A stretch of 64,000 bases of DNA from Hordeum vulgare subsp. vulgare (Eukaryota > Streptophyta > Magnoliopsida > Poales > Poaceae), in assembly GCF_904849725.1 (NCBI RefSeq), contig NC_058518.1:5538147-5602146 (forward strand), written 5' to 3'. Of the stretch, positions 44,629-56,500 are shown one piece after another (the stretch's first letter is position 1; every line of letters starts with the position of its first letter). A program made the position numbers and the translations under genes. Below the pieces are notes generated by a model. That model did no database searches and was not told where the DNA came from. It saw only the letters and a program-made list of their open reading frames with translations.

Positions 44629-45909
44629 GCTAGCTTGGACGTTAATTTTGTTGGTAGGAATAATTTTGGCAACAACAATTCTTTTAGAGGAAACTATGTT
44701 CCTAGGCCTTTTACTAGTAACCCCTCTAATAACTTTGGCAACTCCTACAACAATACTCATGGAAATTACAATAGATTACCCTCTGATCTAGAGAGTAATA
44801 TCAAAGAGTTTATCAACTCGCAAAAGATTTTCAATGCGTCCATAGAGGAAAAACTACTCAAAATTGACGATTTGGCTAGGAGCGTTGATAGAATGTCTAG
44901 TGATATTGATGCTTTGGAAGTTAGATGTGCTCCTCCCAAGATCAATATGGATGAAACTTTGAAAGCTATGCGTGTTTCCATGAGTGAGAGGAAAGAAAGA
45001 ACCGCCCAAATTCGTGCTAGACATGAATGGCTTAAAAGGGCGTGTTCTCGTGATAAGAATCATGAAGATCTTAAAGTGCTTGGTGTGACTCCCATTGAAT
45101 CTTTGTTTTCTTGTGACAAACCTAATGAAGATGGGGCTGGATATGAATCCACTTTGGTTGAAAAACGCCCCAATGATTCGGAGTCCATCTATCTTGATAC
45201 TAAAAGCATTGAAAGTGGAGTAGAAGATATTAAAACCTTGAGTAGTAATGAAACTACTACTTTGGATTTCAAGGAATTCAATTATGATAGTTGCTCCTTG
45301 ATTGAATGCATTTCCTTGATGCAATCCATGGTAAACTCTCCACACACTTATAGCCAAAACAAGGCCTTTACCGATCATATCGTCGAAGCTATGATAAAAT
45401 CTCTTGAAGAGAAACTTGAACTAGAAGTTTCTATCCCTAGAAAGCTTCATGATGAGTGGGAACCTACTATCAAAATCAAAATCAAAAACTATGAATGCAA
45501 TGCTTTGTGTGATTTGGGTGCTAGTGTTTCCGCGATTCCAAAGTCTTTATGTGATGTTCTGGGTTTTAATGAGATTGAATAGTGTTCTCTTAATTTGCAT
45601 CTTGCTGATTCTACTGTCAAGAAACCCATGGGAAGGATCAATGATGTTCTTATTATTGCAAATAGGAACTATGCACCCGTGGATTTCATTGTGCTTGACA
45701 TTGATTGCAATCCTACATGCCCTATCATTCTTGGTAGAACTTTCCTAAGGACTATGAGTGCTATCATCGATATGAAGGAAGGGAATATTAGATTTCAATT
45801 TCCCTTAAAGAAGGGCATGGAGAATTTTCCTAGAAAGAAAATAAGATTGCCTTATGAATCTATGATGAGGGCTACTTATGGTTTGAGCACCAAAGACGAC
45901 GATACGTGA

Positions 45910-47079
45910 TTCTATCGCCTTATGCCTAGCTAAGGGCGTTAAACAATAGCGCTTGTTGGGAGGCAACCCAATGAATTTATATTTTTTATATCTGTTTTGT
46001 TGCGTCCACACCATCATAATTCTGTTATGATTGTGTCTTTTGTGTTTCTTTTTGTGTTTGAACCAAGCAAAACCTTTATGACTAGTCTTGGTGATGGTTG
46101 TTTGATCCTGCTGGAAAAAGACAGAAACTTTTCGCTCACGAGATTATTTTTCATTTTTATTAAGAAAGAGATTTTGAGTTGATTATTTTTGCTGCTGATT
46201 GATATGCATTTTTCCCAGGCATTCGTAATTTTTTCCGAATTTGTGAGGTACCAGAAGTATACGAAGTATACAGATTGCTACAGACTGGTGTGTTTTTGAC
46301 AGATTATGTTTTTGTTGAGTTGGTTGCTTGTTTTGATGAAACTATGGATAGTATCGGGGGTACTAGCCATGGAAAAGTGACAATACAGTAATCTAACACC
46401 AATATAAATATAAATCAAGATTGCTACAGTACCTAAAGAGGTGGTAGTTTGTTTTCTTGTGCTAATGATATCACGAGTTTCTGTTTAAGTTTTGTGTTGT
46501 GAAGTTTTCAAGTTTTGGGTGATGTTCTCATGGACAAATGGATAAAGAGTGGAAAGAGCTCAAGCTTGGGGATGCCCAAGGCATCCCAAGCCAAATTCAA
46601 GGACAACAAAAATCCTAAGCTTGGGGATGCCCCGGAAAGGCATCCCCTCTTTCGTCTTCAATCCACCGGTAACATTACTTGGAGCTATATTTTTATTCAC
46701 CACATGATATGTGTTTTGCTTGGAGCGTCTTGTATCATAGGAGTCTTTCCTTTTGAGAGAGACATGCACTCATCCTTGTTGCACACCTTTTGAGAGAGAC
46801 ATGCACTCATCGTGAATTTGCTAGAATGCTCATTGTGCTTCACTTATATCTTTTGAGCTAGATAATTTTTCTCTTTGTGCTTCACTTAGATCTTTTAGAG
46901 CACGGTGGTGTGTGACTTGGTAGTTGGCTTGTGCTATGAAAGTAGTCCCAAAGGTTATAGGTACCCAAAGGGGATACAAAAACTTCCATCTTCATGTGCA
47001 TTGAGTAGAAAGATAAGTTTGATTCCTCTCAATTAGTTTTGAGACGTGGATTTGATAATATTAAGAGCTATGTGATGTC
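45910..47079 (+). other. Non-coding 3' region of the Athila-like element
   Basis: Begins with the stretch ...GCGCTTGTTGGGAGGCAACCC (about 45948-45970) that I recognise as following gag-pro in Triticeae Athila elements. The ORF at 46515-46793 spans hairpin DNA and shows no domain. No pol is present. Confidence 0.65.
46564..46647 (+). repeat. Two strong hairpins with a shared GGGGATGCC arm
   Basis: Hairpin 1 (46564-46591): arms GCTTGGGGATGCC and GGCATCCCAAGC with one bulged G and a tiny loop. Hairpin 2 (46623-46647): arms GGGGATGCC and GGCATCCCC with a 7-base loop. Both are preceded by AAGCTTGGGGATGCC, so the unit is duplicated. Confidence 0.8.
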
Positions 47080-47592
47080 CCACAAGCGTATGGGATCGCA
47101 GCAGTTTTCGAGGGTAGAGTATTCAACCCAAATTTATCGATTCACTCACAAGGGGAAGCTAAAGGATATTCTCAAGTATTAGCAGCTGAGTTGTCAATTC
47201 AACCACACCTGAAAGATTAGTGTCTACAAGCAAAGTATCAGTAGCAAGGTAGTATGATAGCAACGGCACCACAAAAAGCTTTGACAATCCCCGGCAACGG
47301 CGCCAGAAAAAGCCGTGTTGATGGCATGTTAGCGCCAACAAAGTCTTGCAACAAGTAACAACGGAGTAGCAAGGAACAGTAGTAGTAGCAGCAGCAAAGT
47401 AACAAGTAACAGCAGTAGCAGCAGCAGCAAAGTAACAGCAGTAGTGACAGCAGCAAAGTGGCCCAATCCCTCTTGTAGCAAGGGACAAGCCTAGGCAAAG
47501 TAACGTAGCGAGGACCAGTAGTAAAAGACTCGTAGGCAGTGGATCGGTGATGGATGAGTGTGACGGATGTGATTCATCATGTAACAGCTATA
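47080..47592 (-). mobile_element. Fragment of another LTR element (primer site and LTR end, minus strand)
   Basis: Holds CCCCGGCAACGGCGCCAGA (about 47290-47308), the reverse complement of a tRNA-Asp-type primer site, with a second, altered copy about 40 bp to its left (GCAACGGCACCACAAAAAG, about 47253-47271). To its right is presumed LTR sequence with AGC/AGT trinucleotide runs (about 47345-47460). It is cut at 47592 by the Angela-like element. The ORFs at 47159-47498 come from the trinucleotide runs. Confidence 0.6.
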
Positions 47593-49340
47593 TGTTGGAA
47601 ATATGCCCTAGAGGCAATAATAAAATGGTTATTATCATATTTCCTTGTTCATGATAATCTTCTATTGTTCATGCTAAAATTGTATTAACAGGAAACAGTA
47701 ATAAATGTGTGAATAAATAGATCACAAAGTGTCCCTAGCAAGCCTCTAGTTGGCTAGCTCGTTAGTCAATAGATGATCATGGTTTCCTGATCATGGGCAT
47801 TAGATCTCATTGATAACGGGATCACATCATTAGGAGAATGATGTGATGGACAAGACCCAATCCTAAGCATAGCACTAGATCGTATTGTTCGTATGCTAAA
47901 GCTTTTCTAATGTCAAGTATCTTTTCCTTCGACCGTGAGATTGTGCAACTCCCGGATATCGTAGGAGTGCTTTGGGTGTATCAAACGTCACAACGTAACT
48001 GGGTGACTATAAAGGTGCACTACGGGTACCTCCGAAAGTGTCTGTTGGGTTGGTACGAATCGAGATCGGGATTTGTCACTCCGTGTGACGGAGAGTATTT
48101 CTGGGCCCATTCGGTAGAACATCATCATGAGCTCAATGTGACTAAGGAGTTAGTCACACGATGACGTGCTACGGAACGAATAAAGAGACTTACCGGTAAC
48201 GAGATTGAGCAAGGTATTGGTATACCGACTATCGAATCTCGGGCAAGTTCTATACCGACACACAAAGGGAATTATATACGGGATTGATTGAATCCTTGAC
48301 ATCGTGGTTCATCCGATGAGATCATCGTGGAGCAAGTGGGAGCCACCATGGGTATCCATACCCAGCTGATGGTTATTGGCCAGAGAGGTGTCTCGGTCAT
48401 GTCTGCCTGTCTCCCGAACCCGTAGGGTCTACACACTTAAGGTTCGGTGATGCTACGGTTATAGGGAATTATTTTACGAGGTTACCGAAAGTTGTTCGGA
48501 GTCCTGGATGAGATTCCGGACGTCACGAGGAGCTCCGGAATGGTCCGAAGGTAAAGATTGATATATAGGACGGATGGTTTCGGACACCGGAAGTGTTTCG
48601 GGCATCACTGGTAACGTACCGGGACCACCGGAGGTGGCCCCGGGGGTCCACCGAAGGGGGGCAACGACCCCGAGAGGTAAGATGGGCCAAGTGGGGGAGG
48701 GAACCAGCCCCTAGGTGGGCTGGTGCGCCTCCCCACTCAGCCCAATGCGCAGGGGAGAGAAAAGGGGGGGCAAACCCTAAGCCAGGTGGGCCTAAGGCCC
48801 ACCAGGGGTGCGCCACACCCCTCCTCCCCCCTTGGCCGCCGCACCAGCCCCCATCTAGGGCTGCCCCCCCCCCAGGAGGGAGAAACCCTCAAGGGGGAGC
48901 AGCCCCTCCCTTCCCCTATATATACCGGGCACTTTTGGCCATTGGGAGATAGACTTCTCCCTCTCCCTCGGCGCAGCCCTGCCCTTCTTCCTCCTCCTCT
49001 CTGCCGATGCTTGGCGAAGCCCTGCCGGGAGACCTCGTCTCTCCATCGACACCACGCCATCGTGCTGCTGGAGTTCTTCCTCAACCTCTCCCTCCTTGCT
49101 GGATCAAGGTGCGGGAGACGTCACCGGGCTGCACGTGTGTTGAACGCGGAGGTGTCGTAGTTCGACACTAGATCGGAATCGCTGCGAGTACGACTCCATC
49201 AACCGCGTTCTAGCAACGCTTCCGCTTAGCGATCTTCAAAGGTATGAACATGCTCTTACCCCTCTCTCATTGCTGGTATCTCCATAGGAAGATCTGAATA
49301 TGCGTATGAAAATTTTGAATTTATGCTACGTTACCCTACA
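47593..49340 (+). repeat. 5' LTR of the second Angela-like element
   Basis: 1748 bp, TGTTGGAAATATGCCC to GTTACCCTACA (the usual CCCAACA end carries one change). TATA box at about 48917-48924. Confidence 0.93.
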
Positions 49341-50611
49341 GTGGCATCCGAGCCAGGTTTTCTATGCGTAGATTCTATGCACGAGTAGAACACAAAAGTT
49401 GTGGGCGATGATTTGTCAATTTTCTTGCCGCTACATGTCTTATTCTTTTCCGGCGGTATTGTGGGATGAAGCGGCCCGGACCGACTTTACACGTACGCTT
49501 ACGTGAGACTGGTTCCACCGACAGACATGCACACCGTGCATAAAGGTGGCTAGCGGGTGTCTGTCTCTCCTACTCTAGTCGGATTGGATTTGATGAAAAG
49601 GTTCCTTATGCAGGGTAAATAGCTTTGGCATATCATCGTTGTGGCTGTCACGTAGGTAAGAAGGTGTTCTTGCTAGAAACCCAAATCAGCCACGTAAAAC
49701 TTGCAACAACAATTAGAGGACGTCTAACTTGTTTTTGCAGGGTTTGACATGTGATGTGATATGGCCAAAGTTGTGATGTTGCATGTATGATGTATGAGAT
49801 GATCATGTTATTGTAATAGGTTTCACGACTTGCATGTCGATGAGTATGACAACCGGCAGGAGCCATATGAGTTGTCTTAATTTATTGTATGAGATGCAAC
49901 GCCATGTGCTTACTACTTTTACTTCATTGCTAACGGTTAGCTATAGTAATAGTGATAGTACTAGTTGGCGTGACGACTTCACGGAGACACGATGATGGAG
50001 ATCATTATGATGGAGATCATGGTGTCACGCCGGTGACGATGATGATCATGCGATGCCTGAAGATGGAGATCGAAAGGGTAAAGATGATAATGGCCATATC
50101 ATGTCACTATATGATTGCATTGTGATGTTTATCATGTTTTTCATCTTATTGCTTAGAACGAAGGTAGCATAATAAGATGATCCCTCTTAAAATTTCGAGA
50201 ACGTATTCCCCTAAGTGTGCACCGTTGCGAAGGTTCGTTGTCTCGAAGCACCACGTGATGATCGGGTGTGATAGATTGTAACGTTCGCATACAACGGGTG
50301 TAAGCCAGATTTACACACGCGAAACACCTAGGTTGACTCAACGAGCTTAGCATGTACAAACATGACCTCGAATACAAGAGACCGAAAGGTCGAACATGAG
50401 TCGTATGGTTGAATACGATCAGCATGAAGTTGCTCACCATGGTGACTAGTCCGTCTCATGTGATGATCGGACACGGGTTAGTGAACATGGATCATGTATC
50501 ACTTAGATGGCTAGAGGGATGTCGATTTAAGTGGGAGTTCATACTTAATTTGATTAAATGAACTTAATTGTCATGAACTTAGTCTAAAAGTTGTCTTTAT
50601 AAATATTGTAG
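49341..50611 (+). other. 5' untranslated leader of the second Angela-like element
   Basis: 1.27 kb, nearly the same as 21354-22624. It contains the primer-like site directly after the LTR. No gene. Confidence 0.7.
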
Positions 50612-51685
50612 ATGGCCAACACCAACCTCAATTTCAACGCATTCCTAGAGAAAAACAAGCTGAAAGATGATGGTAGCAACTATGCGGACTGGGTTCGCAA
50701 CTTGAAGCTCATCCTTGAAGCAGCTAAAAAGGCTTATGTCCTTGATACGCCGCTAGGTGACCCTCCCGCTCCTGCAGCAGCCCAGGACATTCTGAACGTC
50801 TGGCAAACGCGGAGTGATGGCTACTCTCTGGTTTGGTGTGGCATGTTATACAGTTTAGAAACGGGGCTCCAAAGGCGTTTTGAGCAACACGGAGCATATG
50901 AGATGTTCGAGGAGCTGAAGCTAGTTTTTCAAGCTCATGCCCATGTCGAGAGATATGAAGTCTCCGACAAGTTCTTTAGCTGTAAGATGGAGGAGAACAG
51001 TTCTGTCAGTGAGCACATACTCAAAATGTCTGGGTTACACGGCCGTCTGACTTCACTTGGAGTCGAACTTCCGGATGATGCTATAATTGACAGAATCCTC
51101 CAGTCTCTTCCACCAAGCTACAAAGGCTTTGTGCTTAACTACAACATGCAAGGGATGGAGAAGACCATTCCCGAGTTGTACTCGATGCTCAAGTCTACAG
51201 AAGTAGAAATCAAGAAGAGCATCAAGTGTTCATGGTCAACAAGACCACTAATTTCAAGAAGGGCAAGGGTAAGAAGAACTTCAAGAAAGACGGCAAAGCT
51301 GTTGCCGCGCCCGGTAAGCCAGATGCCGGGAAGAAGAAAAAGAATGGACCCAAGCCTGAGACTAAGTGCTTCTATTGCAAGGGAAAAGGTCACTGGAAGC
51401 GGAACTGCCCCAAATACTTAGCGGACAAGAAGGCCGGCAACGTTAAAGGTATATGTGATATACATGTTATTGATGTGTACCTTACCAGCGCTCGTAGTAG
51501 CTCCTGGGTATTTGATACCGGTGCTGTTGCTCACATTTGCAACTCAAAGCAGGAACTGCGGAATAAGCGGAGACTGGCCAAGGATGAGGTGACGATGCGC
51601 GTGGGGAATGGTTCAAAGTTGATGTGATCGCTGTCGGCACGCTACCTCTACATCTACCGTCGGTATTAGTTTTAAACCTTAATAA

Positions 51686-53501
51686 TGTTGGGGAACGTCG
51701 CTTGGGAAACAAAAATTTTCCTACGCGCACGAAGACCTATCATGGTGATGTCCATCTACGAGAGGGGATGTGTGATCTATGTACCCTTGTAGACCGTACA
51801 GCAGAAGCGTTAGTGAACGCGGTTGATGTAGTGGAACGTCCACGTCCCTCGATCCACCCCGCGAACTATCCTGCGAACAGTCCCACGATCTAGTGCCGAA
51901 CGGACGACACCTCCGCGTTCCGCACACGTACAGCTCGACGATGATCTCGGCCTTCTTGATCCAGCAAGAGAGACGGAGAGGTAGAAGAGTTCTCCGCTAG
52001 CGTGACGGCGCTCCAGAGGTTGGTGATGATCTTGTCTCAGCAGGGCTCCGCCCGAGCTCCGCAGAAACGCGATCTAGAGGTGAAACCGTGGAGATATGTG
52101 GTCGGGCTGCCGTGGCAAAGTTGTCTCAAATCAGCCCTAAAACCCCACTATATATAGGAGGAGGAGGGGGGAGACTTTCCTTGGGGTCCAAGGACTCCCA
52201 AGGGAGTCGGCCGAGCCAAGGGGGAACGTCTCCCCCTCCCAAACCGAAATCCACTTGGTTTGGAAGGTGGAGTCCTTCTTCCCTTTCCCACCTCCTTCTT
52301 TGTTTTCCTTTCCTCTTTGATTTTCTTCCCAATGCGCATAGGCCTCTCTTGGGATGTCCCACCAGCCCACTAAGGGCTGGTGCGGCACCCTAAACACCTA
52401 TGGGCTTCCCCGGGGTGGGTGGGCCCCCCGGTGAACTCCCGGAACCCATTCGTCATTCCCGGTACATTCCCGGTAACTCCGAAAACCTTCCGGTAATCAA
52501 ATGAGGTCATCCTATATATCAATCTTCGTTTCCGGACCATTCCGGAAACCCTCGTGACGTCCGTGATCTCATCCGGGACTCCGAACAACATTCGGTAACC
52601 AACCATATAACTCAAATACGCATAAAACAACGTCGAACCTTAAGTGTGCAGACCCTGCGGGTTCGAGAACTATGTAGACATGACCCGAGAGACTCCTCGG
52701 TCAATATCCAATAGCGGGACCTGGATGCCCATATTGGATCCTACATATTCTACGAAGATCTTACCGTTTGAACCTCAGTGCCAAGGATTCATATAATCCC
52801 GGATGTCATTCCCTTTGTCCTTCGGTATGTTACTTGCCCGAGATTCGATCATCAGTATCCGCATACCTATTTCAATCTCGTTCACCGGCAAGTCTCTTTA
52901 CTCGTTCCGTAATACAAGATCCCGCAAATTACACTAAGTCACATTGCTTGCAAGGTTTGTGTGTGATGTTGTATTACCAAGTGGGCCCCGAGATACCTCT
53001 CCGTCACACGGAGTGACAAATCCCAGTCTCGATCCATACTAACTCAACGAACACCTTCGGAGATACCTGTAGAGCATCTTTATAGTCACCCAGTTACGTT
53101 GCGACGTTTGATACACACAAAGCATTCCTCCGGTGTCCGTGAGTTATATGATCTCATGGTCATAGGAACAAATACTTGACACGCAGAAAACAGTAGCAAC
53201 AAAATGACACGATCAACATGCTACGTCTATTAGTTTGGGTCTAGTCCATCACATGATTCTCCTAATGATGTGATCCCGTTATCAAGTGACAACACTTGCC
53301 TATGGCCAGGAAACCTTGACCATCTTTGATCAACGAGCTAGTCAACTAGAGGCTTACTAGGGACAGTGTTTTGTCTATGTATCCACACAAGTATTGTGTT
53401 TCCAATCAATACAATTATAGCATGGATAATAAACGATTATCATGAACTAAGAAATATAATAATAACTAATTTATTATTGCCTCTAGGGCATATTTCCTAC
53501 A
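51686..53501 (-). repeat. 3' LTR of the reverse Copia element
   Basis: 1816 bp. On the plus strand it runs TGTTGGGGAACG to ATATTTCCTACA, with a TATA box at about 52149-52156. It is a very close relative of 58484-60305 and of 613-2444. Confidence 0.94.
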
Positions 53502-56500
53502 GTCTCCCACTTGCACTAGAGTCAATAATCTAGTTCACATCACCATGTGATTCCAACGAATCCAACACCCATATAGTTATGGGGTCTGATCACGTCTTGC
53601 TCGTGAGAGAGGTTTTAGTCAACGGTTCTGAAACTTTCACATCCGTGCGTTCTTTACAAATCTTTATGTCATCTTATAGATGCTGCTACTACGTGCTATT
53701 CGGAAATGCTCCAAATATCTACTCTACTATACGAATCCGTTTCACTACTCATAGTTATTCGGATTAGTGTCAAAGCTTGCATCGACGTAACCCTTTACGA
53801 CGAACTCTTTAACCACCTCCATAATCGAGAAAAATTCCTTAGTCTATTTAGTTACTAAGGATAACTTTGACCGCTGATCAGTGATTCAATCATGGATCAC
53901 TTTTTGTACCTCTCAACAGACTTTGAGTCAAGGCACACATCAGGTGCGGTACTCAGCATGGCATACTTTAGAGTCTACGGCTAAGGCATAGAAGACGACC
54001 TTCGTCTATTCTCTTTATTCTGCTGTGGTCGGGTTTTGAGTCTTACTCAAATTCACACCTTACAACGCAACCAAGAACTCCTTCTTTGCTGATCTATTTT
54101 GAACTCCTTCAAAAACTTGTCAAGGCATGCATCTTGTTGAAACTTCCATTAAGCGCTTTCGATCTATCTCCATAGATCTTTGATGCTCAACGTTCAAGTA
54201 GCTCAATCCAGGTATTCCTTTGAAAACTCCTTTCAAACAACCTTGTATGCTTTACAGAAATTCTACGTTACTTCTGATCCACAATATGTCAACCACATAT
54301 ACTTATCAGAAATTCTATAGTGCTCCCACTCACTTCTTTGGAAATACAAGTTTCTCATAAACCTAGTACAAATCCAAAATCTTTGATCATCTCATCAAAG
54401 TGTATATTCCAACTCCGAGATGCTTGCACCAGTCCATTGAAGGATCACTGGAGTTTGCACACTTGCTAGTATCTTTAGGATCGACAAAACCTTCTGGTTG
54501 TATCACATACAATGTTTGCTCAAGGAAACCGTTGAGAAAACAATGTTTTGACATCCTACGTGCAATATTTCATAAATAATGCATCAACAACTAACATAAT
54601 TCTAACAGACCTTTAGCATCGCTACGAGTGAGAAAGTCTCATCATAGTCAACTTGTTTGATCTTGTCGAAAACATCTTTGCGACAAGTCGAGCTTTTCTT
54701 AATAGTGACTTATCACCATCATCGTCTGTCTTCTTTTAAAGATCCATCTTTACTCAATAGTCTTATGACCATCAAGTAGTTCTTTCAAAGTCTACACTTT
54801 GTTTTCATACATGGATCCTCTCTCGGATTTCATATCTTCTAGCCATTTGTCGGAATCTGGGCCCACCATCGCTTTCTCCATAACTCGTAGGTTCACTGTT
54901 GCTCAACAACATGACCTCCAAGACAGGGTTACCGTACCACTCTGTAGTAGTATGCGACCTTGTCAACCTACGAGGCTTGTAGTAACTTGATCCGATGCTT
55001 GATGATCACCATCATCAGCTTCCACTTCAATTGGTGTACGCGCCACAGGAACAACTTCCTGCACCCTGCTACACACTGGTTGAAGTGATGGTTCAATAAC
55101 CTCATCAAGTTCTACTACCCTCCCACTCAATTCTTTCCAGAGAAACCTTTCCTTGAGAAAGGATCCGTTTCTAGAAACAAACACTTTGCTTTCGGATCTG
55201 AGATAGGAGATGTACCCAACTGTTTTGGATATCTTATGAAGATGCATTTATCCGCTTTGGGTTCGAGCTTATCAGACTGAAACTTTTTCACATAAGTGTC
55301 GAAGCCCCAAACTTTCAAGAAACGACAGTTTAGATTTCTCTAAACCTCAGTCTATACTGTGTCATCTCAACGGAAATACGTGGTGCCCTATTTAAAGTGA
55401 ATCCGGTTGTCCCTAATGCTTAACCCATAAACGATAGTGGTATTTTGATAAGAGACATCATAGCATGCACCATACCAAATAGTGTGTGGCTATGACGTTC
55501 AGACACATCATCACACTATGATGTTCCAGGTGGCATGAACTGCGAAACAATTTCCACATTGTCTTAACTGCGTACCAAAACTCGTAACTCAGATATTCAT
55601 TTCTATGATCATATCGTAGACAGTTTATCCTCTTGTTATGACGAACTTCACTCTGAAACTGAATTGAACTTTTCAATATTTCAGACTTGTGATTCATTAA
55701 GTAAATACTCCTGTATCTACTCAAATCGTCAGTGAAGTAAGAACATAATGATATTCACTACGTGCCTCAACACCCATTGGACTGCATACATCAAAATGTA
55801 TCACTTCCAACAAGTTACTATCTTGTTTCATCTCAATGAAAACAAGGCCTTGCTCATGTAGTATGATTTGCATGTCACTACCGATTCAAAATCAAGTGAG
55901 TATAAAGATCCATCAGCATGGAGCCTCTTCATGCAATTTATACCACCATGACTCAAGCGGCAGTGCCACAAGTAAGTGGTACTATCATCATTATCTCGTA
56001 TCTTTTGGCACCAATATCATGAACATGTGTAACACTACGATCGAGATTCAATAAACCATTGAAGGTGATTATTCAAGAAAATAGAGTAACCATTATTCTC
56101 TTTAAATGAATAATCGTATTGCAATAAACACGATCCAATCATGTTCATGCTTAACGCAAGCACCAAATAACAATTATTTAGGTTTAACACCAATCCCGAT
56201 GGTAGAGGGAGCGTGCGACGTTTGATCATATCAACCTTGGAAACACTTCCAACACGTATCGTCACCTCGCCTTTAGCTAGTCTCCATTTATGCCGTAGCT
56301 TTCATTTCGTGTTACTAATCACTTAGCAACCGAACCGGTATCCAATACCCTCATGCTACTAGGAGTACTAGTAAAGTATACATTAACATCATGTATATCA
56401 AATATACTTCTTTCGACTTTTGCCAGCTTCTTATCTACCAAGTATCTAGAGTTGCTCCGTCTCAGTGACTGTTCCCCTCATTACAGAAGCACTTAGTCTC

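Larger units (their letters stand above)
42364..45909 (+). pseudogene. Athila-like gag-protease, split by a solo LTR
   Basis: The gag part runs about 42374-43173 (LFPFSLRDRAKTWFSSL, KYFPPAKIISLRNDI, WERMKLMIRNCPAHGLSLW, GGTFMEITLGEATKLLD). The frame continues exactly at 44634 once the LTR and one GCTAG copy are disregarded, with an Asn/Gly/Phe-rich linker and then an aspartic protease with DLGAS (45511-45525) and ILGRTFL. Lesions: the ATG seen in the minus-strand sister is TTG here, and TAG at 45580-45582 lies inside the protease. Gag packs RNA and the protease cuts the polyprotein. No reverse transcriptase follows. Confidence 0.85.
37811..47079 (+). mobile_element. Athila-like Gypsy element (gag-protease only), carrying two later insertions
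   Basis: Starts with TGATACGTCTCC after ATATC. It has a 5' LTR (37811-39342), a degenerate primer site TGGCGCCATTGACGGGGA (about 39353), a leader, gag-protease (about 42374-45909) and a non-coding 3' region with hairpins. It is interrupted by the composite at 39567-42363 and the solo LTR at 43174-44628. No reverse transcriptase or integrase follows the protease. The right boundary, about 47070-47080, is where the sequence switches to another element. No 3' LTR is seen. Confidence 0.8.

Noticed and set aside
47345..47460. AGC/AGT trinucleotide runs as a coding Ser/Gln repeat
   Set aside because: Lies in LTR-derived DNA beside a primer site. Low complexity explains the ORFs.
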